This document shows, in pieces, positions 26,541 through 34,486 of a stretch of DNA of 64,000 nucleotides. The position numbers and the translations under genes were made by a program. Positions within the stretch are counted from its first letter, which is position 1, and each line of letters begins with the position of its first letter. Source of the DNA: Ruminococcus_C callidus (GTDB taxonomy: Bacteria; Bacillota; Clostridia; Oscillospirales; Ruminococcaceae); assembly GCF_049562855.1 (NCBI RefSeq), contig NZ_CP186925.1, positions 2,666,001-2,730,000 of the forward strand, written 5' to 3'. Below the pieces are notes generated by a model. That model did no database searches, was not told where the DNA came from, and saw only the letters and a list, made by a program, of their open reading frames with translations.

Positions 26541-26656
26541 TCCCGATTTACCGCATTTCTATTATACCACACAGCCCCAACGCAGTCAATCCGCCGTAAA
26601 TTTCACCGACACAGTTGCCCGCTATGCGTTCTTCTCATGTGGAAAAACTGGAATTT
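26541..26656 (-). repeat. Promoter-bearing array repeat R2
   Basis: Copy with TTGACT (26584-26589) and TATAAT (26561-26566), spacing 17, driving the 63-residue membrane protein. Its other end abuts the stop codon of the GNAT gene at 26657. Confidence 0.85.
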
Positions 26657-27229
26657 TTATTTCTTGTTTAACTTTTCCCATTCGCTTTTGAGAACTGAAT
26701 AAACTCTTCTTCCCTCAAAATGATCTTTTCTCCAGAAAAAATCACGAAATGTTCCTTCGTATGTAAGTCCGCACTTTTCAATAACTCTGCGTGAAGCTTC
26801 ATTTACTGTACGACAATCAATCTCAATTCTATGAAAGTTGATTTTTTCGAAACCAAAACGAATAACTGCTTTCGTCATTTCTGTGGCATATCCCTTACCC
26901 TGAAATGCAGGACCGATAACATACTCAATCTCACCATGCTGATTGTTGCTGTCAACTAAGAAAAATGCAATTTGTCCTATACACTCGCTGGATGTCTTTT
27001 CAATAACTGCCCAGCGATAATAATCTTTACAGGAATAAGAAACAATATACTTCGTATCAAATAACTTCTGAACATCATCAGATGTAGGATAATATGGTTC
27101 ACCATAATCCCATTGTGTCTGTTCATCTGCTATCCAGTTGCGTAGCATAGAATCAATATCAGAATACTCAAAACGACGAAGTATCAGTCTTTCTGTTTCT
27201 ATTGTTTGTGTTCCGATGTGTGTCAGCAT
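26657..27229 (-). CDS. GNAT-family acetyltransferase, array gene 4
   Basis: 190 residues from ATG 27229, which has GGAGGAAATGAG upstream; an in-frame ATG six codons earlier would overlap this site. RimJ/RimL-type: TIETERLILRRFEYSDIDSM, acetyl-CoA loop VIGPAFQGKGYATEMTKAVIRF, and FHRIEIDCRTVNEASRRVIEKCGLTYEGTFRDFFW. Substrate unknown; relatives acetylate ribosomal proteins, spermidine or antibiotics. AT-rich compared with leu genes. Preceded by repeat R3. Confidence 0.85.
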   Translation of the reverse strand: MLTHIGTQTIETERLILRRFEYSDIDSMLRNWIADEQTQWDYGEPYYPTSDDVQKLFDTKYIVSYSCKDYYRWAVIEKTSSECIGQIAFFLVDSNNQHGEIEYVIGPAFQGKGYATEMTKAVIRFGFEKINFHRIEIDCRTVNEASRRVIEKCGLTYEGTFRDFFWRKDHFEGRRVYSVLKSEWEKLNKK

Positions 27230-27268
27230 CTCATTTCCTCCGATTATCACTATAAAGTTTCATACAAC

Positions 27269-27381
27269 TTCCGATTTACCGCATTTCCATTATACCACAC
27301 AATTCTAACTTAGTCAATCCGCCGTAAATTTCACTGGCACAGTGCCCGCTATGCGTTCTTCTCATGTGGAGAAACTGGAAT
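27269..27381 (-). repeat. Promoter-bearing array repeat R3
   Basis: TTGACT is changed to TTGACT at 27312-27317 with TATAAT at 27289-27294 (spacing 17). This copy has the most differences in the spacer (ACTAAGTTAGAATTG region) yet keeps both promoter boxes. Confidence 0.82.
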
Positions 27382-27717
27382 TTATTTTAATAAATATTTT
27401 TCAAATGCTTTGTGTGTGTCAAAGTGAACCTCTTTGAAAAATAAAACGAGCCAAATAATAAAAGCCGGAATAGCCATATATGGTGTTAAAAAATAAGACA
27501 ACACTGCTCCTACTAACATTATGCCAGCCCATGTAAAACACTGATTTTTTATATCACGAGAAATATGAGCTTTATCATACAATGCCTGTTCTTCTTTCGG
27601 TAACGAATTAAATCCCGAAACAAATTTAGCCGCTTTTTCTTTAAATATAGCAAATAACACTCCTATAATCACAAATGGAATAACCAAAACTCCACATAGC
27701 CAAAACCCTATATTCAT
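27382..27717 (-). CDS. Small membrane protein, array gene 3
   Basis: 111 residues from ATG 27717 (AAGGAGGAG upstream; a GTG six codons earlier overlaps this site). An N-terminal helix (FWLCGVLVIPFVIIGVLFAIF) is followed by a soluble loop (KAAKFVSGFNSLPKEEQALYDKA) and two closely spaced helices (TWAGIMLVGAVLSYFL, MAIPAFIIWLVLFF). This resembles DUF3784-like small membrane proteins of Bacillota, often found in toxin- or antibiotic-related cassettes. Function unknown. Confidence 0.68.
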   Translation of the reverse strand: MNIGFWLCGVLVIPFVIIGVLFAIFKEKAAKFVSGFNSLPKEEQALYDKAHISRDIKNQCFTWAGIMLVGAVLSYFLTPYMAIPAFIIWLVLFFKEVHFDTHKAFEKYLLK

Positions 27718-27737
27718 AGCATACTCCTCCTTCACAA

Positions 27738-27853
27738 ATTCCGATTTACCGCACCTTCATTATACCACACAGCCCCAACACAGTCAATCCGCCGCAAATT
27801 TCACCAACACAGTGCCCGCCATGCGTTCTTTTCATGTGGAAAAACTGGAATTT
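27738..27853 (-). repeat. Promoter-bearing array repeat R4
   Basis: TTGACT (27782-27787), TATAAT (27759-27764), spacing 17. Upstream of the 111-residue membrane protein; its far end touches the stop codon of the isochorismatase-like gene. Confidence 0.84.
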
Positions 27854-27854
27854 A

Positions 27855-28376
27855 TCAGTCCATTAGTTCAAGTGTTTTCTCAAAAGGAATACATTCTGCA
27901 TACCGCTTATTCCACATAAATTCATTATAATAATGGTAGCTTTGTTCAGCGGTCATATACTGATTATCAACTGTACTATTCGCATTTGCAGGAACAATCA
28001 TTTTGAAACCATGCTCAAATCCCGATTTAATCGTTGCATCAATACAATAATCTGTCTGCAATCCCACAATAATAATCGTATTTTCTTCTTTTTGTCTTAA
28101 ATACTCCAATAGTCCAGTATCTTTAAAAGCACTATTTACGTTCTTGTCAAAAACAAGTTCACCATTAAGTGGTTGAAATCCATCATATATTTCAAAACCA
28201 TCATTTCCTTTTGTCAATTCATTGCCAATCCCATCGTCATGCCGAACAAAAATAACTTCTATCTTATTATTTCGAGCTGTTCTTATCAGTTCTATAACAC
28301 GAGATTTGAATAAATCAAATTGGTATAATTTATCATTTGTAATTGCTTTTTGTGTATCAACTACCAAAAGTATCAT
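27855..28376 (-). CDS. Isochorismatase-like cysteine hydrolase, array gene 2
   Basis: 173 residues from ATG 28376, 7 bases after GGAGGAA. The catalytic triad is visible: Asp in LLVVDTQKAI, Lys in LVFDKNVNSAF, Cys in IIVGLQTDYCIDATIKSGFEHGF. A cis-peptide-type GLQTDYC loop is typical. Family members hydrolyse amides such as nicotinamide, ureidoacrylate or carbamoyl compounds. The residues do not identify the substrate. Preceded by repeat R5. Confidence 0.85.
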   Translation of the reverse strand: MILLVVDTQKAITNDKLYQFDLFKSRVIELIRTARNNKIEVIFVRHDDGIGNELTKGNDGFEIYDGFQPLNGELVFDKNVNSAFKDTGLLEYLRQKEENTIIIVGLQTDYCIDATIKSGFEHGFKMIVPANANSTVDNQYMTAEQSYHYYNEFMWNKRYAECIPFEKTLELMD

Positions 28377-28393
28377 CAATGATTCCTCCACAA

Positions 28394-28510
28394 CTTCCGA
28401 TTTACCGCATTTCCATTATACCACACAGCCCCAACGCAGTCAATCCGCCGCAAATTTCACCGACACAGTTGCCCGCTATGCGTTCTTCTCATGTAGAAAA
28501 ACTGGAATTT
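28394..28510 (-). repeat. Promoter-bearing array repeat R5
   Basis: TTGACT (28438-28443), TATAAT (28415-28420), spacing 17. Lies between the GNAT gene at 28515 and the isochorismatase-like gene. Confidence 0.85.
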
Positions 28511-28514
28511 AATA

Positions 28515-28931
28515 TTACTCGACATGATAAAATTTTTTTAATCTTTGTGCCTCATTTGCTTCAAATCCAAATTTTTCATAAAAAGGTATCTTATCCGGAA
28601 CCGCACATAGCTCCACAAAAATATCTGTTCCTTTTACTCCATTGTTATTTATAAACCTTCTTAATTCATCTATTAACATTCTTCCAATACCTTTTCCCTG
28701 ATATTCAGGTCTGACAACAACATCTTTAATATAATAATTAAGTCCCATATCACCATTCATTCTTGCCATAGCAACAATGCAATCTCCGTCCCATATAGAA
28801 ACTCTAAATAGGGTGTGTTTCATTGCTAATCTTGTTTGCTCAAGAGATGGTCCATCTCCCCATACTGTTTCCCATAATTCAATAAATTGCTCTGCCGTTA
28901 GTTCGTTGTATTTGATTTTTAAATCTAACAT
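28515..28931 (-). CDS. GNAT-family acetyltransferase, array gene 1
   Basis: 138 residues, compact GNAT. Motif A is VVVRPEYQGKGIGRMLIDELRRF; the C-terminal FVELCAVPDKIPFYEKFGFEANEAQRLKKFY is the usual b6-b7 end. GGAGAG precedes the ATG at 28931. AT-rich. It is the promoter-proximal gene of the array. The substrate is unknown; small-molecule amine or N-terminal acetylation is likely. Confidence 0.85.
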   Translation of the reverse strand: MLDLKIKYNELTAEQFIELWETVWGDGPSLEQTRLAMKHTLFRVSIWDGDCIVAMARMNGDMGLNYYIKDVVVRPEYQGKGIGRMLIDELRRFINNNGVKGTDIFVELCAVPDKIPFYEKFGFEANEAQRLKKFYHVE

Positions 28932-28980
28932 ATATTATTTCTCTCCAATACCTTGTATTATAAAATCAATCAGATTTACA

Positions 28981-29056
28981 AATTCCGATTTACCACACCT
29001 TCATTATACCACACAGCCCCAACCAAGTCAATCCACAACCAAAATCACCGACACAG
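28981..29056 (-). repeat. Partial array repeat R6 (proximal edge)
   Basis: Keeps TATAAT (29003-29008) and TTGACT (29026-29031), spacing 17, but diverges from the other copies after about 29045, near the leuB upstream region. It is the outer boundary of the array. Confidence 0.75.
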
Positions 29057-29108
29057 CCCCCTCCGCACCGGCTTTTTTGTGGCGAAATGCAGAATTTTCA
29101 CAAAAACC

Positions 29109-29137
29109 TTGTAATCTTCACAGCTTTGGTGTATAAT
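29109..29137 (+). promoter_or_regulatory. Sigma-A promoter of leuB
   Basis: TTGTAA (29109-29114) and TATAAT (29132-29137), spacing 17. It is very similar to the glyA promoter at 34487-34515. leuB therefore has its own promoter and does not depend on leuCD transcription. Confidence 0.75.
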
Positions 29138-29212
29138 GAAAGAGTATTTGCGGAACAAATGGGGTATGTCAACGATTTGTTCCGCCAAACCAAACACAAA
29201 GGAGTCTTTCCC

Positions 29213-30298
29213 ATGAATTTTAACATTGCATTGCTTCGGGGCGACGGTATCGGTCCGGAGATCGTAGACAGTGCTGTGGCTGTTCTCCACAAGATTGGCA
29301 AGAAATACGGTCACACCTTCACCTGCACCCCGTACCTCATCGGCGGCTGTGCGATCGATGCCACCGGCATTCCCCTGCCGAAAGAAACCATTGACGGCTG
29401 TCTGGCAAGCGACAGTGTCCTGCTGGGTGCTGTCGGCGGTGCAGTCGGTCACAACAAGTGGGATCAGATGCCGCCGCATCTCCGTCCGGAAAAGGCTCTG
29501 CTGGGAATCCGTGAGGCTCTGGGACTGTTCACCAACCTCCGTCCGGCAAAGCTGTATCCGGCTCTGAAAGGCGACTGCCCCCTGCGGGAAGACATCGTGG
29601 CAAAGGGCTTCGACATCATGATGGTTCGTGAACTGACCGGCGGCATCTACTTCGGCGAACGGGGCAGACGCGAGGGCAAGTACGGCGAAGAAGCATATGA
29701 CACCGAGTGCTACAGCAAAATGGAAGTAGAGCGTATCGCACGCGTGGCTTTCGAAACCGCCCGGAAGCGGAACAAGAACGTCATCAGCATCGACAAGGCA
29801 AACGTTCTGGAAAGCTCCCGTCTGTGGCGTGAAGTCGTTCACGAAGTGGCAAAGGACTATCCGGATGTCACCCTCACCGATATGCTGGTAGACAACGCAG
29901 CCATGCAGCTGGTCAAGAATCCCAGACAGTTTGACGTAGTTGTCACCTCCAATATGTTCGGCGACATTCTGTCCGATGAAGCTTCCCAGATCACCGGTTC
30001 TATCGGTATGCTGCCGTCGGCTTCTCTGGGTGCCACCAAGCGTGGCATGTACGAGCCGATCCACGGTTCTGCACCGGATATTGCCGGACAGAACAAGGCA
30101 AACCCCATCGCAACCATTCTCTCCGCAGCCATGATGCTCCGCTACTCCTTCGACCTCATGGACGAGGCACAGGCAATCGAAGACGCTGTGGACGCATATC
30201 TGAATGCAGGCTACCGCACTGCCGATCTGGCTGGCGAGGGCGTAACACCGCTGTCCTGCACCGAATGCACCGAAAAGATCATTGCACTGCTGAAGTAA
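29213..30298 (+). CDS. leuB: 3-isopropylmalate dehydrogenase
   Basis: 361 residues. Oxidises and decarboxylates 3-isopropylmalate with NAD+ to 4-methyl-2-oxovalerate. Seen: LLRGDGIGPEIVDSAV, VRELTGGIYFGERGRREG, the Tyr/Lys pair in the central part, TDMLVDNAAMQLV with metal Asp, SNMFGDILSDEASQITGSIGMLPSASLG, and the NAD motif EPIHGSAPDIAGQNKANPIATILSAAMMLRYSF. AAAGGAG lies before ATG 29213. It is separated from leuCD by the gene array. Confidence 0.96.
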   Translation: MNFNIALLRGDGIGPEIVDSAVAVLHKIGKKYGHTFTCTPYLIGGCAIDATGIPLPKETIDGCLASDSVLLGAVGGAVGHNKWDQMPPHLRPEKALLGIREALGLFTNLRPAKLYPALKGDCPLREDIVAKGFDIMMVRELTGGIYFGERGRREGKYGEEAYDTECYSKMEVERIARVAFETARKRNKNVISIDKANVLESSRLWREVVHEVAKDYPDVTLTDMLVDNAAMQLVKNPRQFDVVVTSNMFGDILSDEASQITGSIGMLPSASLGATKRGMYEPIHGSAPDIAGQNKANPIATILSAAMMLRYSFDLMDEAQAIEDAVDAYLNAGYRTADLAGEGVTPLSCTECTEKIIALLK

Positions 30299-30346
30299 GC
30301 GGTGTTTCCCTGATACTAACATAAAAACCGAAAGAGATGACTCCAT

Positions 30347-31534
30347 ATGACTCCCAGAGAAGAAATCGGATACGGGCTGGATGCCCTTGTCATTTTCCGC
30401 AGTTTACAGCAGGATCCGGTGCTTCGTGCACTGATGCAGTTCTGCCACACTGACAAGGAAAATACCCCCGCACAGATCCGCTTTTACAGTGCCATGATTT
30501 CCGCCCTGTATGAACGGGCAGACGACCTCACCGGCTATCTGGAACAGATCGTTCTGGAACACGAAAACGTTTATGTCCAGCGTGCCGGTGCCGGCGAAAC
30601 CATTTCGCAGAACATGGAAACCTGCCTGCACACAGAATTGAAATTGCTGAACCGCATTGCAATGCTCACCCCTGCCATGATTCAGGCAGAGATGCAGACC
30701 AGCATTCCCCTGCCGGCATGGCAGACCCACAAGACCGATCTGGACAAGCTCTACACCCAGCGTGTAGCGGAGATCTCCAAGCACGGCTACGGCATCTATG
30801 CACGGCACCACATGTTCACCGTCGGAGCAAGCGGCGAGTTGGTTCCGGTGCAGTATCCTGACCCCATTTCTCTGGAACAAATGGTGGGATACGAACGGGA
30901 ACGCGGCATTGTGGTAGAAAATACCAAGGCACTCCTTGCAGGAAAATACGCCTCCAACGTCCTCCTCGCCGGAGATGCCGGCACGGGAAAATCTGCAACT
31001 GTCAAGGCAATTGCCAACGCGTTCAAAGACGACGGACTGCGGCTGATCGAACTGAACAAAGACCAGCTGTGCTACATTCCCCAGATCATGGATCACCTGT
31101 GCAAAAATCCGCTGAAGTTTATCCTCTTTATTGACGACCTCACATTCTCCGAGGACGACCCCAACTTCGGCACGCTGAAAGCGACTCTGGAGGGCAGCAT
31201 TGCCGCCAGAATGCGGAATACCGTCATCTACGCCACCAGCAACCGGCGGCATCTGGTCAAGGAAACCTTTGACGACGGCAGCGACAAGCACTCCAACGAC
31301 ACCGTACAGGAACGCATCTCCCTGTCGGAACGATTTGGCATCACAATTACCTACAGCCGCCCGCAGAAGAACCTGTATCTGGAGATCGTCCACGCTCTGG
31401 CAGAACAGAACGGTCTGGACATCACCATGGAGGAACTGGACGCACAGGCAGAACAGTTCGCCCTCCAGAAAAGCGGCAGAAGTGCCCGTGCTGCAAAGCA
31501 GCTGATCGACCAGCTGCTGACACAGCGTTCTTAG
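30347..31534 (+). CDS. AAA+ ATPase, DUF815 family
   Basis: 395 residues. A helical N-terminal half is followed by an ATPase core: EQMVGYERERGIVVENTKALLAGKYASNV, Walker A GDAGTGKSATVKAIAN, Walker B KFILFIDDLTFSEDDPNF, sensor YATSNRRHLVKETF. This is the typical arrangement of DUF815 proteins, widespread in bacteria and without a settled function. It follows leuB by 48 bases. Its TAG stop is formed by the first base of a family B repeat, so the last residues may have changed on insertion. Confidence 0.88.
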   Translation: MTPREEIGYGLDALVIFRSLQQDPVLRALMQFCHTDKENTPAQIRFYSAMISALYERADDLTGYLEQIVLEHENVYVQRAGAGETISQNMETCLHTELKLLNRIAMLTPAMIQAEMQTSIPLPAWQTHKTDLDKLYTQRVAEISKHGYGIYARHHMFTVGASGELVPVQYPDPISLEQMVGYERERGIVVENTKALLAGKYASNVLLAGDAGTGKSATVKAIANAFKDDGLRLIELNKDQLCYIPQIMDHLCKNPLKFILFIDDLTFSEDDPNFGTLKATLEGSIAARMRNTVIYATSNRRHLVKETFDDGSDKHSNDTVQERISLSERFGITITYSRPQKNLYLEIVHALAEQNGLDITMEELDAQAEQFALQKSGRSARAAKQLIDQLLTQRS

Positions 31535-31584
31535 GCAATACCGCACAAAGAGCATCTGTCGCACAATCTTTGTGTAGTATTGCC
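31534..31584. mobile_element. 51-bp internally deleted family B element
   Basis: Retains both B ends (GGCAATACCGCACAAAGAGC and inverted TCTTTGTGTAGTATTGCC) with most of the interior missing. Flanks are CTTA and GGTC, so no duplication. It provides the stop of the preceding gene. Confidence 0.65.
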
Positions 31585-31694
31585 GGTCAAGGCAGCTTTT
31601 GCGGAGTGGATTGACGAGCAAGGCGAAGATTACGAAAGCTAGGCGGACGACATTATCCGCGAGTGGGAAGAGTACGAGCCGGACGAGGATTAAA
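31585..31694 (+). pseudogene. Gene-end fragment with an internal stop
   Basis: The frame reads KAAFAEWIDEQGEDYES, then a TAG at about 31637, then ADDIIREWEEYEPDED and TAA. If the TAG was a sense codon, this is the acidic tail of a lost protein. It precedes the HTH gene by 11 bases, where the partner of an antitoxin-like gene might be expected. The upstream part has been replaced by the family B element. Confidence 0.4.
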
Positions 31695-31705
31695 AGAGGC
31701 ACAAA

Positions 31706-32161
31706 ATGCAGAAAATCAAATTACACATGCTGGAAAAATACAATTATTTTGAAAACATTTTTCTCCAAAGCTGGTCTTTGGACGACGAAGGCAGCCATGA
31801 AAAAGAAACCGCGTGGTTTGAGCTGCCGGACGGGTTTGAAATCGCTGCCGGAAAAGATGGGATTAAGCGGGTTTACGATCTGCGGAACGGCGAGAGCATA
31901 CCGTGCGAGCTGCTGACAGATCGCGGCGTGCCGCGGCTTGTATCGTGCAGCGGCTGCACCACGCTCCGCCGGACTGTGGAAGATACGGAAGCCGCAGAGC
32001 TCCGTAAAATCCGCGAAAAGGCTGGTCTTAACCGGTCAGAATTTTCCGATGCGACATCTATCCCGCTGCGGACACTGGAAGATTGGGAAAGCGGTAAGCG
32101 TAAGCCGCCTTTTTATGTAATTCGACTGCTCGAATTTTTCGTAGATCACCTAGATGCTTAA
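31706..32161 (+). CDS. HTH (XRE/MqsA-like) DNA-binding protein
   Basis: 151 residues. The N-terminal half is a small strand-rich domain (NIFLQSWSLDDEGSHEKETAWFELPDGFEI). The C-terminal third is a helix-turn-helix: LRKIREKAGLNRSEFSDATSIPLRTLEDWESGKRKPPFYVIRLL, close to the HigA/MqsA antitoxin type. No toxin lies next to it. It may be an orphan antitoxin or a phage/transposon regulator; its upstream partner appears broken. Confidence 0.7.
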   Translation: MQKIKLHMLEKYNYFENIFLQSWSLDDEGSHEKETAWFELPDGFEIAAGKDGIKRVYDLRNGESIPCELLTDRGVPRLVSCSGCTTLRRTVEDTEAAELRKIREKAGLNRSEFSDATSIPLRTLEDWESGKRKPPFYVIRLLEFFVDHLDA

Positions 32162-32258
32162 CTTGTTAACGCTGTTATGTGTGCACAAATTATGATGATT
32201 TATTTTGTGCAAGTATACAAAGTTTACTTAATATGATTATGGAAAGGAAGTCCTATCC

Positions 32259-33455
32259 ATGCTGACATTGGATAAAATCTATCAAGCAAGCCACGTGCTC
32301 CGGAGCGTGATCCGGAAAACGGATCTGATTCAGGCACCGAAACTCTGTCCGGACTGCAATCTGTTTCTCAAGACAGAGAACCTGCAAGTCACCGGTTCTT
32401 TCAAGGTTCGCGGTGCCTATTACATGATGTCCCAGCTGACAGAAGAAGAAAAGGCGCGGGGTGTTATCGCCTGCTCTGCCGGCAACCACGCACAGGGTGT
32501 GGCTCTGGCTGCGGCAAAGAACCACATGAAGGCTCTCATCTGCCTGCCGGACGGTGCTCCGATCTCCAAGGTAGAAGCTACCAAGAGTTACGGTGCAGAG
32601 GTCTGCATGGTCAAGGGTGTCTATGACGATGCCTACAACAAGGCTGTAGAGCTCCAGAAGGAACACAACTACACTTTTGTACACCCCTTCGACAACGAAA
32701 ACGTCATTGCCGGACAGGGCACCATCGGTCTGGAAATTCTGGATCAGATGGCAGACGTGGACGCAGTCATTGTGCCGATCGGCGGCGGCGGACTGATCTC
32801 CGGCGTGGCATTTGCCATTAAGCAGCTGAACCCGAATATCAAGGTTTACGGCGTACAGGCAAGCGGTGCACCCAGCATGTACGAGTCCATTCACAACGAC
32901 AAGATCACCTGCCTGGACTCCGTTTCCACCATTGCCGACGGTATCGCCGTCAAGGAACCGGGCCCCCACACTTTCGAGTATGTCAAGAAGTATGTAGACG
33001 ACATTGTGACTGTGACCGACGACGAGATCTCCGCTGCAATTCTGGCTCTGATCGAAAAGCAGAAGCTGATCGCAGAGGGTGCCGGTGCAGCATCTGTGGC
33101 TGCGGCAATGTTCCACAAGGTTCCCGTAGAGGGCAAGAAAGTGGTTTGTCTGGTTTCCGGCGGCAACATCGACGTGACTATTCTGTCCCGTGTCATCAAG
33201 CGTGGTCTGCTGATGTCCGGCAGAAGCTGCATGCTCAACATTGAACTGCTGGACAAGCCGGGTCAGCTGAAAGATGTTTCCCGCATCATCGCCGATCTGG
33301 GCGGCAACGTCATCTCCATTCACCATGAACGTGCCAACGAGGGCAGCGACATCAACGGCTGCTTCCTGCGGATCACCATGGAAACCAGAGATTACGCACA
33401 CATTCAGGAGATCCGCAGTGCCCTCATGGAAGCAGGATTCCATCTGGTGGACTAA
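32259..33455 (+). CDS. ilvA: Threonine ammonia-lyase (threonine deaminase)
   Basis: 398 residues. Converts threonine to 2-oxobutyrate and ammonia, feeding isoleucine synthesis. The PLP Lys is in TGSFKVRGAYYM, SAGNHAQGVALAA binds substrate, and PIGGGGLISGVAFAIK binds PLP phosphate. A C-terminal ACT domain (about 325-398, LLDKPGQLKDVSRIIADLGGNVISIHHER) suggests allosteric control. The single ACT domain and length match the shorter Bacillota/TdcB-like form. GGAAAGGAAG precedes ATG. ridA follows 38 bases downstream. Confidence 0.94.
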   Translation: MLTLDKIYQASHVLRSVIRKTDLIQAPKLCPDCNLFLKTENLQVTGSFKVRGAYYMMSQLTEEEKARGVIACSAGNHAQGVALAAAKNHMKALICLPDGAPISKVEATKSYGAEVCMVKGVYDDAYNKAVELQKEHNYTFVHPFDNENVIAGQGTIGLEILDQMADVDAVIVPIGGGGLISGVAFAIKQLNPNIKVYGVQASGAPSMYESIHNDKITCLDSVSTIADGIAVKEPGPHTFEYVKKYVDDIVTVTDDEISAAILALIEKQKLIAEGAGAASVAAAMFHKVPVEGKKVVCLVSGGNIDVTILSRVIKRGLLMSGRSCMLNIELLDKPGQLKDVSRIIADLGGNVISIHHERANEGSDINGCFLRITMETRDYAHIQEIRSALMEAGFHLVD

Positions 33456-33493
33456 AATAAGAAATCCCTATTTTTTGAAAAGAGGTTTTTATC

Positions 33494-33871
33494 ATGGATA
33501 CCATTTATACCAAAAACGCACCAAACGCAATCGGTCCGTATTCACAGGCTGTCAAAATCGGTGATATGCTGTACACTTCCGGTCAGATCGCCATCAATCC
33601 GGCGACCGGCAATGTAGAAGCAACTGACATCGTGGGACAGTCCAAGCAGGTCATGGCAAACCTGAAAGCCGTTCTGGAAGCCGCAGGTACCAGCTTCGAC
33701 AAGGTTGTCAAGACAACTTGCTTCCTCAAGGACGTAGCACGGGATTTCGGTGCATTCAATGAAGTGTACGCCGAAGCTATGGGCGATGCAAAGCCGGCAA
33801 GAAGCTGTGTTGGCGTAGCAGACCTGCCCAAGGGTGTGCTGGTAGAAGTTGAAGTTATCGCGGCTCTGTAA
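33494..33871 (+). CDS. ridA: RidA family enamine/imine deaminase
   Basis: 125 residues, full length. Typical sequence: PNAIGPYSQAVKIGDMLYTSGQIAINPATG, and ARSCVGVADLPKGVLVEVEVIA with the conserved substrate-binding Arg. RidA hydrolyses the reactive 2-aminoacrylate and 2-aminocrotonate enamines released by PLP enzymes such as IlvA. Its place right after ilvA fits this role exactly. AAAGAGG precedes the ATG, and a terminator follows. Confidence 0.95.
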   Translation: MDTIYTKNAPNAIGPYSQAVKIGDMLYTSGQIAINPATGNVEATDIVGQSKQVMANLKAVLEAAGTSFDKVVKTTCFLKDVARDFGAFNEVYAEAMGDAKPARSCVGVADLPKGVLVEVEVIAAL

Positions 33872-33900
33872 GCGGTAGGCTTCACGCAAAGAGAAATGAG

Positions 33901-33936
33901 AAGCGGAGAACGTTTTGGACGTTCTCCGCTTTTTTC
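33901..33936. terminator. Terminator after ridA
   Basis: AAGCGGAGAACG / CGTTCTCCGCTT stem with T run; may also serve the convergent XRE gene. Confidence 0.87.
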
Positions 33937-33937
33937 A

Positions 33938-34162
33938 TTATCGATTGCCTTTCGGATAAGGCTTTTTCTCGTCCGTTCGTCCCATGAGGTAGTCCACGCT
34001 TACGCCATAAAAATCTGCAAGGTGTTCCCATATCACTGTGGGTATATCGTTTTCTCCAGTTTCATATTTGGAATAACCGGTCTGTGACATCTGCAAATAT
34101 TGTGCCACCTGCTTTTGTGTCAAATCTGCATCTTCTCTTAAATCTCTGATTCGATTTTTCAT
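33938..34162 (-). CDS. XRE-family transcriptional regulator
   Basis: 74 residues made of one helix-turn-helix: IRDLREDADLTQKQVAQYLQMSQTGYSKYETGENDIPTVIWEHLADFYGVSVDYLMGRTD. This is the Cro/CI-SinR type. It diverges from a 62-residue gene, with a perfect palindrome covering that gene's promoter, so it is probably the local repressor. Confidence 0.87.
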   Translation of the reverse strand: MKNRIRDLREDADLTQKQVAQYLQMSQTGYSKYETGENDIPTVIWEHLADFYGVSVDYLMGRTDEKKPYPKGNR

Positions 34163-34216
34163 ACGTATAACAGCCTCCCAATTGCAACTATTATACGATA
34201 ACCTGTTTCAGATTAT

Positions 34217-34245
34217 TGACTTATAACCTGAAACAGGTTATAATG
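34217..34245 (+). promoter_or_regulatory. Promoter covered by an XRE operator
   Basis: TTGACT (34217-34222) and TATAAT (34240-34245) are 17 bases apart. A palindrome at 34222-34244 (TTATAACCTG, AAA, CAGGTTATAA) fills the spacer and both box edges. A further AACCTGTTTCAG half-site at 34201-34212 lies next to it. Binding of the divergent XRE protein here would block transcription of the 62-residue gene. Confidence 0.8.
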
Positions 34246-34265
34246 ATAAAAAAGGAGGTTTTCCC

Positions 34266-34454
34266 ATGACAAATTACAAAAGACCTTACTTCCGGTTATT
34301 CTGTGCCGTCTGTGACACCATTGATGCACTGGAACAAACAGCCGCTTCGAAAAACTGCCCCGAAACCACTGCCAAACTTCTTTCAGAACAGGCGAAGCAA
34401 TTGCGAAAAGTCACACAGGAAACAGAGGAACTGGTCATTGGCAGCGATTCCTAA
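34266..34454 (+). CDS. Small hypothetical protein controlled by the XRE operator
   Basis: 62 residues with a strong AAAGGAGG site. It reads RLFCAVCDTIDALEQTAASKNCPETTAKLLSEQAKQLRKVTQETEELVI: two amphipathic helices, no membrane segment. Short helical proteins divergent from XRE regulators are common in conserved Clostridia modules and prophage relics. Function unknown. Confidence 0.7.
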   Translation: MTNYKRPYFRLFCAVCDTIDALEQTAASKNCPETTAKLLSEQAKQLRKVTQETEELVIGSDS

Positions 34455-34486
34455 CGTTTTTACCGGCTCTTTTTTCCGCAAAACGC

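Noticed and set aside
25752..29056. Classical integron cassette array with attC sites
   Set aside because: The repeats lack RYYYAAC and GTTRRRY boxes in the right form (nearest are CCCCAAC and GTTCTTC), the conserved sequence extends well beyond those points, and no integron integrase is in the window.
26213..29056. CRISPR-like regularly spaced repeats
   Set aside because: Repeats are ~115 bp and separated by complete genes of different length; no spacers or cas genes.
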